DNA of 64,000 nucleotides from contig DATIYM010000020.1 in NCBI GenBank assembly GCA_035517615.1, forward strand, positions 1 through 64,000, written 5' to 3'. Of the stretch, positions 23,788-31,610 are shown in pieces. The position numbers and the translations under genes are program-made. Numbering within the stretch: the first letter of the stretch is position 1; every line of letters begins with the position of its first letter. This DNA is from AG25 sp035517615 (GTDB lineage Bacteria > Gemmatimonadota > Gemmatimonadetes > Gemmatimonadales > GWC2-71-9). The notes below the pieces were generated by a model, which was not told where the DNA came from, searched no databases, and saw only the letters and a list, made by a program, of their open reading frames with translations.

Positions 23788-24856
23788 CGTTCAAGAGCGA
23801 CGTGAACGAGGCGATGAACTTCTGCACGCCTTCCTTCTCGAGCTCGAGCGTCGCCTGGTCGAGGTTGATCCCTACCGTCGCGAGCTTCGCGATCTGGTCC
23901 TTGGCTTCGCGGATGGCCTGCGCCGTGATGCGAACCTCGGGCTTGCCGTGGTCGCGGTAGGCGGCGAGCGTGTCGGGCGGCAGCGTGTTGACCGTATCCT
24001 TCGCGATCAGCGCCTCGACGTAGTAGACGTCGGGGAGAGCCGGATCCTTGGTGCTGGTGGATGCCCACAGGGGGCGCTGGACCCGCGCGCCTTCTTTCGC
24101 GAGCGCTTCCCAACGGGGCCCTCGGAACACCTGCTGGAACGCTTCGTACGCCACGATGGCATTCGCGATCGCGATCTTGCCACGCAGCGACTTGGCGGTG
24201 GCGTTCCCCTTGTCGAGAATCGGGTCGAGCTTTGTGTCGACGCGGCTCACGAAAAAGCTCGCGACCGACGCGATGCGGTTGATGGGCTCGCGCTTCGCCC
24301 GCCGCTGCTCGAGCGCCGTGAGATACGCCTCCATGACCTGGCGATGCCGTTCGACCGAGAAGAGCAGGGTGATGTTCACGTTGATGCCGCGGGCGAGCGA
24401 GCGCGTGATGGCCGGCAACCCTTCGGCCGTGCCGGGAATCTTGATCATCACGTTGGGCCGGGCGACGGCGATCCAGAGCCGTTGCGCCTGCTCCACCGTG
24501 GCTTCGGTGTCGTTGGCGAGGTCGGGCGACACTTCGATCGAAACGAAACCGTCCTGCCCTTCGGTGCGGTGGTACAGCGGCAGGAACCGGTCGCAGGCCG
24601 CCTGGACGTCCGACACCGCCATCTGCTCGAACACGTCGGCGGGTTTCCGTCCTTCGTCCGTCAGCCGCCGGATGTCGGCATCGTAGCGGTCGCCCGTGGC
24701 GACTGATTTCTCGAAGATCGTCGGATTGGTCGTCATCCCGCGGAGCCCGTCCTTGTCGATCAGGCGCTGGAGCTCACCGCTCTGCAGCAGATCGCGCGTG
24801 ATGTAGTCGAGCCAGGGACTCTGGCCCAGCTCGCCCAAGCGCACCAGCGGATTCAT
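23747..24856 (-). CDS. tal: Transaldolase
   Basis: A 369-residue transaldolase of the longer bacterial type, which moves a dihydroxyacetone unit between sugar phosphates (sedoheptulose-7-P plus glyceraldehyde-3-P to erythrose-4-P plus fructose-6-P). Markers are DGLRGMTTNPTIFEKS near residue 38-53, FVSIEVSPDLA near 105, NVMIKIPGT with the Schiff-base Lys near 136, GINVNITLLFS near 160 and LWASTSTKDP near 265. The ATG at 24856 has GGGAGGACG upstream and is preferred over the 24913 start. It lies 22 bases after the phosphoribulokinase gene, so it is part of the carbon-fixation locus. Confidence 0.9.
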   Translation of the reverse strand: MNPLVRLGELGQSPWLDYITRDLLQSGELQRLIDKDGLRGMTTNPTIFEKSVATGDRYDADIRRLTDEGRKPADVFEQMAVSDVQAACDRFLPLYHRTEGQDGFVSIEVSPDLANDTEATVEQAQRLWIAVARPNVMIKIPGTAEGLPAITRSLARGINVNITLLFSVERHRQVMEAYLTALEQRRAKREPINRIASVASFFVSRVDTKLDPILDKGNATAKSLRGKIAIANAIVAYEAFQQVFRGPRWEALAKEGARVQRPLWASTSTKDPALPDVYYVEALIAKDTVNTLPPDTLAAYRDHGKPEVRITAQAIREAKDQIAKLATVGINLDQATLELEKEGVQKFIASFTSLLNGVAQKTAALSGAH

Positions 24857-24878
24857 CGTCTCGTCCTCCCGGGGGTGG

Positions 24879-25871
24879 TTAACGCAGGCCGCCTGCGACC
24901 GCCAGGTCGGCATCCTGGAGCATGCGCTCTTGCTTCAGCGCGAGCGCGCTCGCCTTCACTAGATAATACGTCAGCACCAGCTGGGTGACGGCCAGCGGAT
25001 TGGAGCGGCGCTTGCGGTCGCCATCGTTGAACACGCCGAGCTGGTCGGAGCGCAGATGCTTGGCCGCGGGCATGTGGTCCCACATGCGGTCTTCGATCGC
25101 GCGCGTGGCGGCGTCGGAGATGTTGCCTGAGATCTCGAGCAGGTCGGTGCCCTCTTCGCCGCGCTCGAGGCGCAGGTACGGCGCGTTGCCGTTCTGCTTT
25201 CCATCCGCCGCGGCGAACGCCTCCTCCAAATCGGGGAGTGGAATCGGGTGGCGCAGGATGATGCGCACGTTGAGCTTGGTATTGTCCTCGGTCTTGCGGT
25301 ATTCGACGCCGGGATAGAACGAGATCACCATGTCGGCCTTTTCGCGCTGCGGCATGACGTAGGTCTCCGAGTCGTGCCGGCGATGCTCGAGCTGCTTCAT
25401 TACTTCATCGCGGGTGTAGCCGCGCTTCGAGGTGTCGCGGTTCACCTTCCAGGCGATGCGCAGCTCGGGATCGGGATCGAGGAACACCGACACGTCCCAC
25501 TGGCGGCGCAGTTCTGCATTGAACAGGCCGTGCAGGCCGTGCATCATGACGATTTGCCGGGGCTGCACGATCTCGGGTTTCCCGAACGTGCCGTCGGTGT
25601 GATCGTAGACCGGCTTGAAAATCATCTCGCCGCGGCGGAGCAGCGCCACGTGCTGCGCCATCAGGTCGAGGTGATTGCACTCGGGATCGAGCGCCGTGAT
25701 TTTCTTCGCGGTGCGGCCGATCCGGTCGTACGAGTGATAATCGTCCATGCAGATGTCGGTGACGCGCTCCTCTCCCAGGATGGAGACGCATCCGTTCGTC
25801 AGTGTGGATTTCCCCGCGCCTGAATCCCCGACGAGGCACAGCATGATCGGACGTCCCGCACGGAATGGCAT
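24879..25871 (-). CDS. cbbP: Phosphoribulokinase (first copy)
   Basis: A 330-residue kinase making ribulose-1,5-bisphosphate from ribulose-5-phosphate and ATP. The P-loop GDSGAGKST lies at about residues 15-23; CMDDYHSYDR and PVYDHTDGTFGKPE carry the substrate-binding and catalytic residues, and DVSVFLDPDPELR and RRHDSETYVMPQ are typical of this type. The ATG at 25871 is preceded by GAGG and is preferred over 25913. It is closely similar along its length to the copy at 29137 (same P-loop context, same RRSNPLAVTQLVLTYYLVK segment near the end). It is transcribed away from the RuBisCO operon, with a CRP-type palindrome 28 bases upstream. Confidence 0.92.
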   Translation of the reverse strand: MPFRAGRPIMLCLVGDSGAGKSTLTNGCVSILGEERVTDICMDDYHSYDRIGRTAKKITALDPECNHLDLMAQHVALLRRGEMIFKPVYDHTDGTFGKPEIVQPRQIVMMHGLHGLFNAELRRQWDVSVFLDPDPELRIAWKVNRDTSKRGYTRDEVMKQLEHRRHDSETYVMPQREKADMVISFYPGVEYRKTEDNTKLNVRIILRHPIPLPDLEEAFAAADGKQNGNAPYLRLERGEEGTDLLEISGNISDAATRAIEDRMWDHMPAAKHLRSDQLGVFNDGDRKRRSNPLAVTQLVLTYYLVKASALALKQERMLQDADLAVAGGLR

Positions 25872-25898
25872 GGCCACCTCGCAGTATGGAACTGACTT

Positions 25899-25914
25899 CG
25901 TGAAATAATTCACA
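25899..25914 (-). promoter_or_regulatory. CRP/FNR-type palindrome upstream of the phosphoribulokinase-transaldolase operon
   Basis: On the plus strand the site reads CGTGA-N6-TCACA, one mismatch from the CRP consensus TGTGA-N6-TCACA. It lies 28 bases upstream of the ATG at 25871. A near-identical site precedes the divergent RuBisCO operon. Confidence 0.5.
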
Positions 25915-26237
25915 AGTAGGATGCGCCACGCCGTGACCCGGCGCTACGGGCGTTCAGGTTAGGAGCAATGGGTGGGGCGGGGGGAAGGGGGACGCGGGAA
26001 CGGGAGCCTTCCCCCGGCGACTGTTCCCTCTTCCGCTTTCATAATCGGGCGCTACTCTTGTGAAGCTGCGCAACGCTTTACACGAAGCCGCCACGAGCCG
26101 CTCGCGATCTCATCGTTCTCGCGGGCGACCCGGTGCGTGTCGTCACCACCCTTTCTGGGGGGATCACCATCCCCCCGGGCCCGTGCGGTAAGGCAGGTTG
26201 CGCATGGCGCTCGATTCTCGATATCGTAGTGGACGCT
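25915..26237. promoter_or_regulatory. Divergent control region of the carbon-fixation locus
   Basis: About 320 bases between the two CRP-type sites, without a gene. It holds a hairpin with a 9-bp stem (GGGGGAAGG at 25980-25988, CCTTCCCCC at 26007-26015) and one further TGTGA half site near 26058. Promoters for both operons should lie here, but I see no pair of boxes good enough to call. Confidence 0.45.
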
Positions 26238-26253
26238 TGTGAAAGAATTCACA
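26238..26253 (+). promoter_or_regulatory. CRP-type palindrome upstream of the RuBisCO operon
   Basis: The site TGTGA-AAGAAT-TCACA matches the CRP consensus (TGTGA-N6-TCACA) exactly. It ends 17 bases before the cbbL start codon, just ahead of the ribosome binding site, a position usual for repression or for control of an adjacent promoter. Confidence 0.55.
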
Positions 26254-26270
26254 TACTTGGAGGCCTTCCA

Positions 26271-27728
26271 ATGGCTGGGTCTGGAAACAACAAGAACGTA
26301 AAGAAGAGCCGCTGGTCGGCCGGCGTGACGCCGTATGCCGAGATGGGCTACTACAAGCCCGAATACGAACCCGCGGCCAGCGACATCCTGTGCGCGTTCC
26401 GGCTCGTCCCCCAGGAAGGGGTCGAACCCATCGAGGCAAGCGCCGCAGTCGCCGGCGAGTCGTCCACCGCGACGTGGACCGTCGTATGGACCGACCGGCT
26501 GACGGCCTACGAGAACTATCAGGCGAAATGCTACAAGGTCGAGCCGGTCCCCGGCACCAACCAGTACATCGCCTACATCGCCTACAAGATCGACCTGTTC
26601 GAAGAGGGCTCGATCGCGAACCTGACGTCTTCCATCATCGGCAATGTGTTCGGGTTCAAGGCGCTGAAATCGCTGCGGCTCGAGGACATGCGCATCCCGC
26701 CGCATTACACGAAGACGTTCCAGGGCCCCGCGCACGGCGTCATCATGGAGCGCGAATACCTGAACAAATACGGGCGCCCGCTGCTCGGCGCGACCGTAAA
26801 GCCCAAGCTCGGCCTCTCCGCGCGCAACTACGGCCGCGTGGTGTACGAGGCGCTGCGCGGCGGCCTCGATTTCACGAAGGACGACGAGAACATCAACAGC
26901 CAGCCGTTCATGCGCTGGCGTGACCGCTTCCTCTTCAGCATGGAAGGGGTGGCGCGCGCGATGGCCGAAACAGGGGAGATCAAGGGCCATTACATGAACG
27001 TGACCGCGGGTACGATGGAAGAGATGTATGAGCGGGCCGAGTTCGCAAAGGCGATCGGCAGCGTGATCTGCATGATCGATCTCACCATCGGGTATACCGC
27101 GATTCAGTCCATGTCCAAGTGGGCGCGCGCGAACGGACTGATCCTGCACCTGCACCGCGCGGGCCACGGGACGTACACACGCCAGAAGACGCACGGCGTG
27201 AGCTTCCGCGTGATCGCGAAGTGGATGCGGCTCGCCGGAGTCGATCACATTCACGCCGGCACCGTGGTCGGCAAGCTCGAGGGCGATCCCAACGCGACCC
27301 GCGGCTTCTACCGCACGCTGCTGTGCGATCAGACCAAGCCCGACCCCACGCTGGGTCTGTATTTCGAGCAGGATTGGCACTCGATGCCGGGCACGATGCC
27401 GGTGGCGTCAGGCGGCATCCACGCCGGCCAAATGCATCAGCTGCTGCACTATCTGGGCGATGATGTCGTGCTCCAGTTCGGCGGTGGCACGATCGGTCAC
27501 CCGGACGGTATCGCCGAAGGCGCGGCCGCCAATCGGGTCGCGGTCGAGGCGATGGTGCAGGCGCGCAATGAAGGACGGGACTACCTCAACGAGGGCCCGG
27601 ACATTCTCGCGAAGGCCGCCAAATGGTCGCCGAGCCTGAACAAGGCCCTTGAGGTGTGGAAGGACATCACGTTCAATTTCGAGTCGACCGACGTGCCCGA
27701 CGCGGTCGCGACGCCCAGCCTGGTCTGA
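26271..27728 (+). CDS. cbbL: Ribulose-1,5-bisphosphate carboxylase/oxygenase large subunit, form I red type
   Basis: A 485-residue RuBisCO large subunit, which fixes CO2 on ribulose bisphosphate. GGLDFTKDDENIN near residue 203 contains the carbamylated Lys with the metal-binding Asp and Glu. LLGATVKPKLG carries the first catalytic Lys, HLHRAGHGTY the catalytic His, HAGTVVGKLEGD the mobile loop-6 Lys, and FGGGTIGHP the phosphate site. The length, the N-terminus (SRWSAGVTPYAEMGYY) and the adjacent cbbX all indicate the red-like (IC/ID) branch. Start at 26271 with GGAGG upstream. First gene of cbbL-cbbS-cbbX-cbbP. Confidence 0.97.
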   Translation: MAGSGNNKNVKKSRWSAGVTPYAEMGYYKPEYEPAASDILCAFRLVPQEGVEPIEASAAVAGESSTATWTVVWTDRLTAYENYQAKCYKVEPVPGTNQYIAYIAYKIDLFEEGSIANLTSSIIGNVFGFKALKSLRLEDMRIPPHYTKTFQGPAHGVIMEREYLNKYGRPLLGATVKPKLGLSARNYGRVVYEALRGGLDFTKDDENINSQPFMRWRDRFLFSMEGVARAMAETGEIKGHYMNVTAGTMEEMYERAEFAKAIGSVICMIDLTIGYTAIQSMSKWARANGLILHLHRAGHGTYTRQKTHGVSFRVIAKWMRLAGVDHIHAGTVVGKLEGDPNATRGFYRTLLCDQTKPDPTLGLYFEQDWHSMPGTMPVASGGIHAGQMHQLLHYLGDDVVLQFGGGTIGHPDGIAEGAAANRVAVEAMVQARNEGRDYLNEGPDILAKAAKWSPSLNKALEVWKDITFNFESTDVPDAVATPSLV

Positions 27729-27747
27729 CACCTAGGAGCCGACGATC

Positions 27748-28173
27748 ATGAAAGTCACTCAGGGTACGTTTTCGTACCTGCCCGATTTGACGGACGCGCA
27801 GATCAAGGCGCAAATCCAGTACTGTCTCGACAACGAATGGGCGATTTCGATCGAGCATACCGACGACCCGCATCCCCGCAACTCGTACTGGGAAATGTGG
27901 GGGCTGCCGATGTTCGATCTGAAGGACCCGGCCGCTATCATGCTCGAGCTCAATTCGTGCCGGAAGACGTTCCCGAACCGGTACATCAAGGTGAACGGCT
28001 ACGACCGCCGCTATACGAAGCAGACGGTGGCGTTGAGCTTCATCGTCAATCGTCCCGCGGAAGAGCCCGGGTTCCGGCTCGACCGCCAGGAGAGCGCGGA
28101 CCGCCAGGTTCGCTACACCCTACACTCGTACGCGACGGAACGCCCGAGCGGCAAGCGGTACGGCGAAGGGTAG
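27748..28173 (+). CDS. cbbS: RuBisCO small subunit
   Basis: A 141-residue small subunit that caps the L8 core of form I RuBisCO. It begins MKVTQGTFSYLPDLTDAQIK, includes the conserved EHTDDPHPRNSYWEMWGLPM block, and ends with the C-terminal extension (ERPSGKRYGEG) seen in red-type enzymes. It lies 19 bases after cbbL and 3 bases before cbbX, in the same operon. Confidence 0.96.
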   Translation: MKVTQGTFSYLPDLTDAQIKAQIQYCLDNEWAISIEHTDDPHPRNSYWEMWGLPMFDLKDPAAIMLELNSCRKTFPNRYIKVNGYDRRYTKQTVALSFIVNRPAEEPGFRLDRQESADRQVRYTLHSYATERPSGKRYGEG

Positions 28174-28176
28174 CCG

Positions 28177-29127
28177 ATGAAAGAAGTCACAGCGGTCGGC
28201 ACGGCGCCGGACACCCTCCCGACGGCGCCGGGGAGCGCTTCTGAAATTGTCGACCTCGACGCGGCTTACCGCGGCTCGAATATCCAACAGGTCCTGGACG
28301 AGCTCGAGAAGGAGCTGATCGGGCTCGGGACCATCAAGGGCCGGATCCGTGAGATCGCGTCCCTCCTGCTCATCGCCCGGTTGCGGGAAGAACAGGGGCT
28401 GACGACCGACAAGCCGACGCTCCACATGTCCTTCACGGGCCATCCGGGGACCGGCAAGACCACGGTCGCGCTGCAGATGGCCAAGATCCTTCACCAGCTC
28501 GGCTATGTGCGCAAAGGCCATCTCGTCGTGGCGACGCGCGACGACCTCGTAGGTCAGTACGTCGGCCACACCGCCCCGAAGACCAAGGAAGCGATCAAGA
28601 AGGCGATGGGCGGCGTGCTGTTCATCGACGAGGCGTATTACCTGTACCGGCCGGAAAACGAGCGGGACTACGGGCAGGAAGCGATCGAAATGCTGCTGCA
28701 GTCAATGGAAAACCAGCGCGACGACCTGGTCGTGATCCTTGCCGGCTACAAGGAGCGGATGCACACGTTCTTCCAGGCGAATCCGGGCTTTCACTCCCGA
28801 GTTGGCAATCACTTGGACTTCCCGGATTACACGCTCGAGGAGCTGATGAAAATCGCCGAGCTGATGGTCCAGAGGCAGCACTACGACCTCGACGAAAAGG
28901 CGCGGCGGGCCTTCCGGGAATATCTCGTCCTGCGGATGCGCCAGCCGCATTTCGCGAATGCGCGGAGCGTGCGGAACGCGCTCGACCGGATCAAGTTGCG
29001 CCAGGCGGCCCGGCTGATTGCGCGCGGCGGGAGGATCCCGCGCGAGGAGCTCGCACACCTGGCCGAGGTGGACGTTCGGGCGAGCCGTGTTTTCCAGGCC
29101 GGCACCGTCGGCACGAACGAAGACTAG
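28177..29127 (+). CDS. cbbX: Red-type RuBisCO activase, AAA+ protein CbbX
   Basis: A 316-residue AAA+ ATPase that remodels inhibited red-type RuBisCO by pulling on the large-subunit C-terminus. Walker A GHPGTGKTT lies near residues 88-96, Walker B VLFIDEAYYL near 146-155, and the sensor/arginine-finger region around NPGFHSRVGNHLDFPDYT. A variable N-terminal 45 residues precede the conserved LDELEKELIGL. Its presence confirms the RuBisCO class. Located 3 bases after cbbS. Confidence 0.95.
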   Translation: MKEVTAVGTAPDTLPTAPGSASEIVDLDAAYRGSNIQQVLDELEKELIGLGTIKGRIREIASLLLIARLREEQGLTTDKPTLHMSFTGHPGTGKTTVALQMAKILHQLGYVRKGHLVVATRDDLVGQYVGHTAPKTKEAIKKAMGGVLFIDEAYYLYRPENERDYGQEAIEMLLQSMENQRDDLVVILAGYKERMHTFFQANPGFHSRVGNHLDFPDYTLEELMKIAELMVQRQHYDLDEKARRAFREYLVLRMRQPHFANARSVRNALDRIKLRQAARLIARGGRIPREELAHLAEVDVRASRVFQAGTVGTNED

Positions 29128-29136
29128 GAGACCGTC

Positions 29137-30123
29137 ATGCAATTCTGGGCCGGACGTCCGCTCATGCTCTGTCTCGTGGGCGATTCGGGGGCGGGGAAGT
29201 CGACGCTGTCGAACGGCTGCGTGACGCTGCTCGGCCAGGATCGCGTCACCGACATCTGTCTCGACGATTACCATTCGCTCGATCGGGTCGGACGCGCGGC
29301 GAAGAAGATCACGGCCCTGCACCCGGACTGTAATTATCTCGATCTCATCGCCCAGCACATGCGCCTGCTCCGCACAGGTCAGCGCGTGTTCAAGCCGGTC
29401 TACGATCATTCCGACGGGACCTTCGGGCCACCGGAGTTTGCGGTGCCGCGCGACATCGTGCTGGTCCACGGTCTGCACGCCCTGTACACGCCGGCGTTGC
29501 GGCAAATCTGGGATGTGTCGGTGTTCCTCGATCCTGATCCCGAGCTCCGGATCGACTGGAAGATCAAGCGCGACGTCTCGAAACGCGGCTACACGCGCGA
29601 AGAAGTGGTGCAGCAGCTCGAAGAGCGCCGGCATGATTCCGAAGCGTACGTGATGCCGCAGCGCGAGAAGGCCGACATGGTGATCTCCTTCTGTCCGTCG
29701 CCCGAGTACCGCAAGACCAAGGACTCGTCGCGGCTGAACGTGCAGATCACGTTGCGGCATCCCATTCCGCTGCCGGACGTGGAAGACGCGTTCCGCGTGG
29801 CCGGGGACACGAACGGCGAGCCCCCGCTCAAGCTGCACCGCGGCGCGGAGGGGACGGACCGGCTCGAGATCTCGGGGAGGATTTCCGACGCGGTAACGCA
29901 GGAAGTCGAGCGGCGCATGTGGAATCACATGCCCACGGCGCGCCATCTCAAGTCCGACCGCCTCGGGCTGTTCATGGACGGCGCGGTCGAGCGGCGGTCG
30001 AATCCGCTCGCCGTGACCCAGCTCGTGCTGACCTATTATCTCGTCAAGATGACCGCGCTGATCCTGAAACAGGAGCAACTGCGCCAGGAAGCCGCGGCGT
30101 CGGGCGGATCCACGCTCCACTAA
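29137..30123 (+). CDS. cbbP: Phosphoribulokinase (second copy)
   Basis: A 328-residue phosphoribulokinase with P-loop GDSGAGKST near residues 15-23, CLDDYHSLDRVGRAAKK, PVYDHSDGTFGPPE and RRHDSEAYVMPQ. It parallels the copy at 24879 nearly residue for residue but differs in the N-terminal lead, the Gly/Asn-rich loop near 225-235 and the C-terminus. It lies 9 bases after cbbX in the RuBisCO operon, and its stop overlaps the DUF445 start by one base (TAATG). Why two kinases flank the same control region is unexplained. Confidence 0.93.
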   Translation: MQFWAGRPLMLCLVGDSGAGKSTLSNGCVTLLGQDRVTDICLDDYHSLDRVGRAAKKITALHPDCNYLDLIAQHMRLLRTGQRVFKPVYDHSDGTFGPPEFAVPRDIVLVHGLHALYTPALRQIWDVSVFLDPDPELRIDWKIKRDVSKRGYTREEVVQQLEERRHDSEAYVMPQREKADMVISFCPSPEYRKTKDSSRLNVQITLRHPIPLPDVEDAFRVAGDTNGEPPLKLHRGAEGTDRLEISGRISDAVTQEVERRMWNHMPTARHLKSDRLGLFMDGAVERRSNPLAVTQLVLTYYLVKMTALILKQEQLRQEAAASGGSTLH

Positions 30124-31394
30124 TGAACCCCGGGCGGCCTTCGCTCGGCGCCCCGCCGAACGAAGCCACTCGCCAGGCGCAGCTCGACGCGATGAAGCGC
30201 CGGGCTACGGGTCTGCTCGCTGTCGCGGCGGCGATCTTCGCGGCCGCGAGCTGGTGGCAGGGCCGCTACCCCTGGCTCGGGTATGTACGCGCCACCGCCG
30301 AAGCGTCGCTCGTGGGTGGATTGGCGGATTGGTTCGCGGTCACCGCACTGTTCCGGCACCCGCTCGGCATCCCGATCCCGCACACCGCGATCATCGCGAC
30401 CCGGAAAGAACGGATCGGCCGCATCCTCGGCAACTTTGTGCAGAATCACTTCCTCTCGCGTGAGGTAATCGCCGACAACCTGCGCGCCGTGCGGCCCGCG
30501 GCGCGGGCGGCGCGGTGGATCGCCGATGTGGACCACAGCCGGCGCGTGTCGCAGCAGATCGCGGGCGGTCTCGTGCGAACCCTCGAGGCGTTACCCGACG
30601 CGGAGCTGCGCGACGTCGTGCACGAGCTCGTGAGCGCACGGCTCCGCGCCACACGCGTCGCGCCGGCGCTCGGCAGGACACTCGCCCTGGTGCTCGCCGG
30701 CGATCGCGAGCGGGGGTTGTTCAATGAAGCGCTGCGCGTGACGTCCGAGGCCGTGGAGCGGAATCGCGACGTCATCCGGCAGAAAGTCCGCGCCGAGAGC
30801 CCGTGGTGGCTGCCGGGCGTCGTCGATGAGAGGATTTACGAACGGGTGATCGGTGCGATCGACAGCCTGCTCGGCGACGTGCGCCGCGATCCCAACCACG
30901 CGCTTCGGCTCACCTTCGACACCGCAGTGCACGATCTGATCGATCGGTTGCAGCACTCGCCCGAAATCATTGCCAAGGCGGAAACGCTGAAGGAAGAGTG
31001 GCTCGCCGATCCCGCCGTGGAGGAGCTGTCCACGCGACTGTGGGAAGCCATGCGGGCTGCGATCGCACGCTACGCCGCTCGAGCGGATGGGGCCGCGGCG
31101 GGTCCGCTCGAGCGCGGGCTCGCGGAGCTCGGCAGGACGCTGCTCGCGAACGATGCCGTGCTCGCCGAGGTCGACGAGCTCGTGATCGACTTGGCGGCGA
31201 GTGTAGTCGAGCGCTATCGGGTGGAAGTTGGCGACTTGATCGCCCTCACCGTCGCGGGCTGGGACCCCGAGGCCACGTCGCGGCGCTTCGAGCTGGCCGT
31301 AGGGCGCGATCTGCAGTTCGTGCGCATCAACGGGACGCTGGTGGGCGGTCTCGTGGGGCTCGCGATATATGCGTTGTCACGGGCACTCGGTTAG
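30123..31394 (+). CDS. DUF445-family membrane protein
   Basis: A 423-residue protein of the DUF445 family. Two N-terminal hydrophobic segments flank the conserved YVRATAEASLVGGLADWFAV block with HPLGIPIPHTAIIATRKERI. A long, mostly helical soluble region follows, ending with another membrane segment (GTLVGGLVGLAIYALSRA). Function of the family is unknown. It is the last gene of the RuBisCO operon, overlapping the phosphoribulokinase stop, and is followed by a terminator at 31575. Confidence 0.8.
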   Translation: MNPGRPSLGAPPNEATRQAQLDAMKRRATGLLAVAAAIFAAASWWQGRYPWLGYVRATAEASLVGGLADWFAVTALFRHPLGIPIPHTAIIATRKERIGRILGNFVQNHFLSREVIADNLRAVRPAARAARWIADVDHSRRVSQQIAGGLVRTLEALPDAELRDVVHELVSARLRATRVAPALGRTLALVLAGDRERGLFNEALRVTSEAVERNRDVIRQKVRAESPWWLPGVVDERIYERVIGAIDSLLGDVRRDPNHALRLTFDTAVHDLIDRLQHSPEIIAKAETLKEEWLADPAVEELSTRLWEAMRAAIARYAARADGAAAGPLERGLAELGRTLLANDAVLAEVDELVIDLAASVVERYRVEVGDLIALTVAGWDPEATSRRFELAVGRDLQFVRINGTLVGGLVGLAIYALSRALG

Positions 31395-31574
31395 AAAACG
31401 CGTTCCGCGCCAGAATGCCTTTTCAAGGCCATTTTGCCCGGATTCGAGCCCCAGATGACCGCCCAGCACCGGTGAAGCCACCCCACCTTTTCGGGTGGAC
31501 TTGATTCCGCGCGAAAGACGGGTAGTGTTTAGACACGCAACGCAAAGACTTTGCGATGCGCTGGCGAAGAGGTT

Positions 31575-31610
31575 GACCCCCGTGGAGTGATCCCGGGGGT
31601 CTTCGTTTCT
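31575..31610 (+). terminator. Terminator between the RuBisCO operon and the GAF-ANTAR gene
   Basis: A perfect 7-bp stem (GACCCCC with GGGGGTC) is followed on the plus strand by TTCGTTTCT. It sits about 180 bases after the DUF445 stop and ends just outside the stop codon of the opposing gene, so it may serve both strands. Confidence 0.6.

Noticed and set aside
26052..27380. 442-codon open frame antisense to cbbL
   Set aside because: It mirrors the RuBisCO large-subunit gene. High GC at third positions of the real gene removes stop codons from the opposite strand. No ribosome binding site or family resemblance.
28702..30120. 472-codon open frame antisense to cbbX and the second phosphoribulokinase
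   Set aside because: Shadow of two certain genes; a similar shadow occurs opposite the first phosphoribulokinase.
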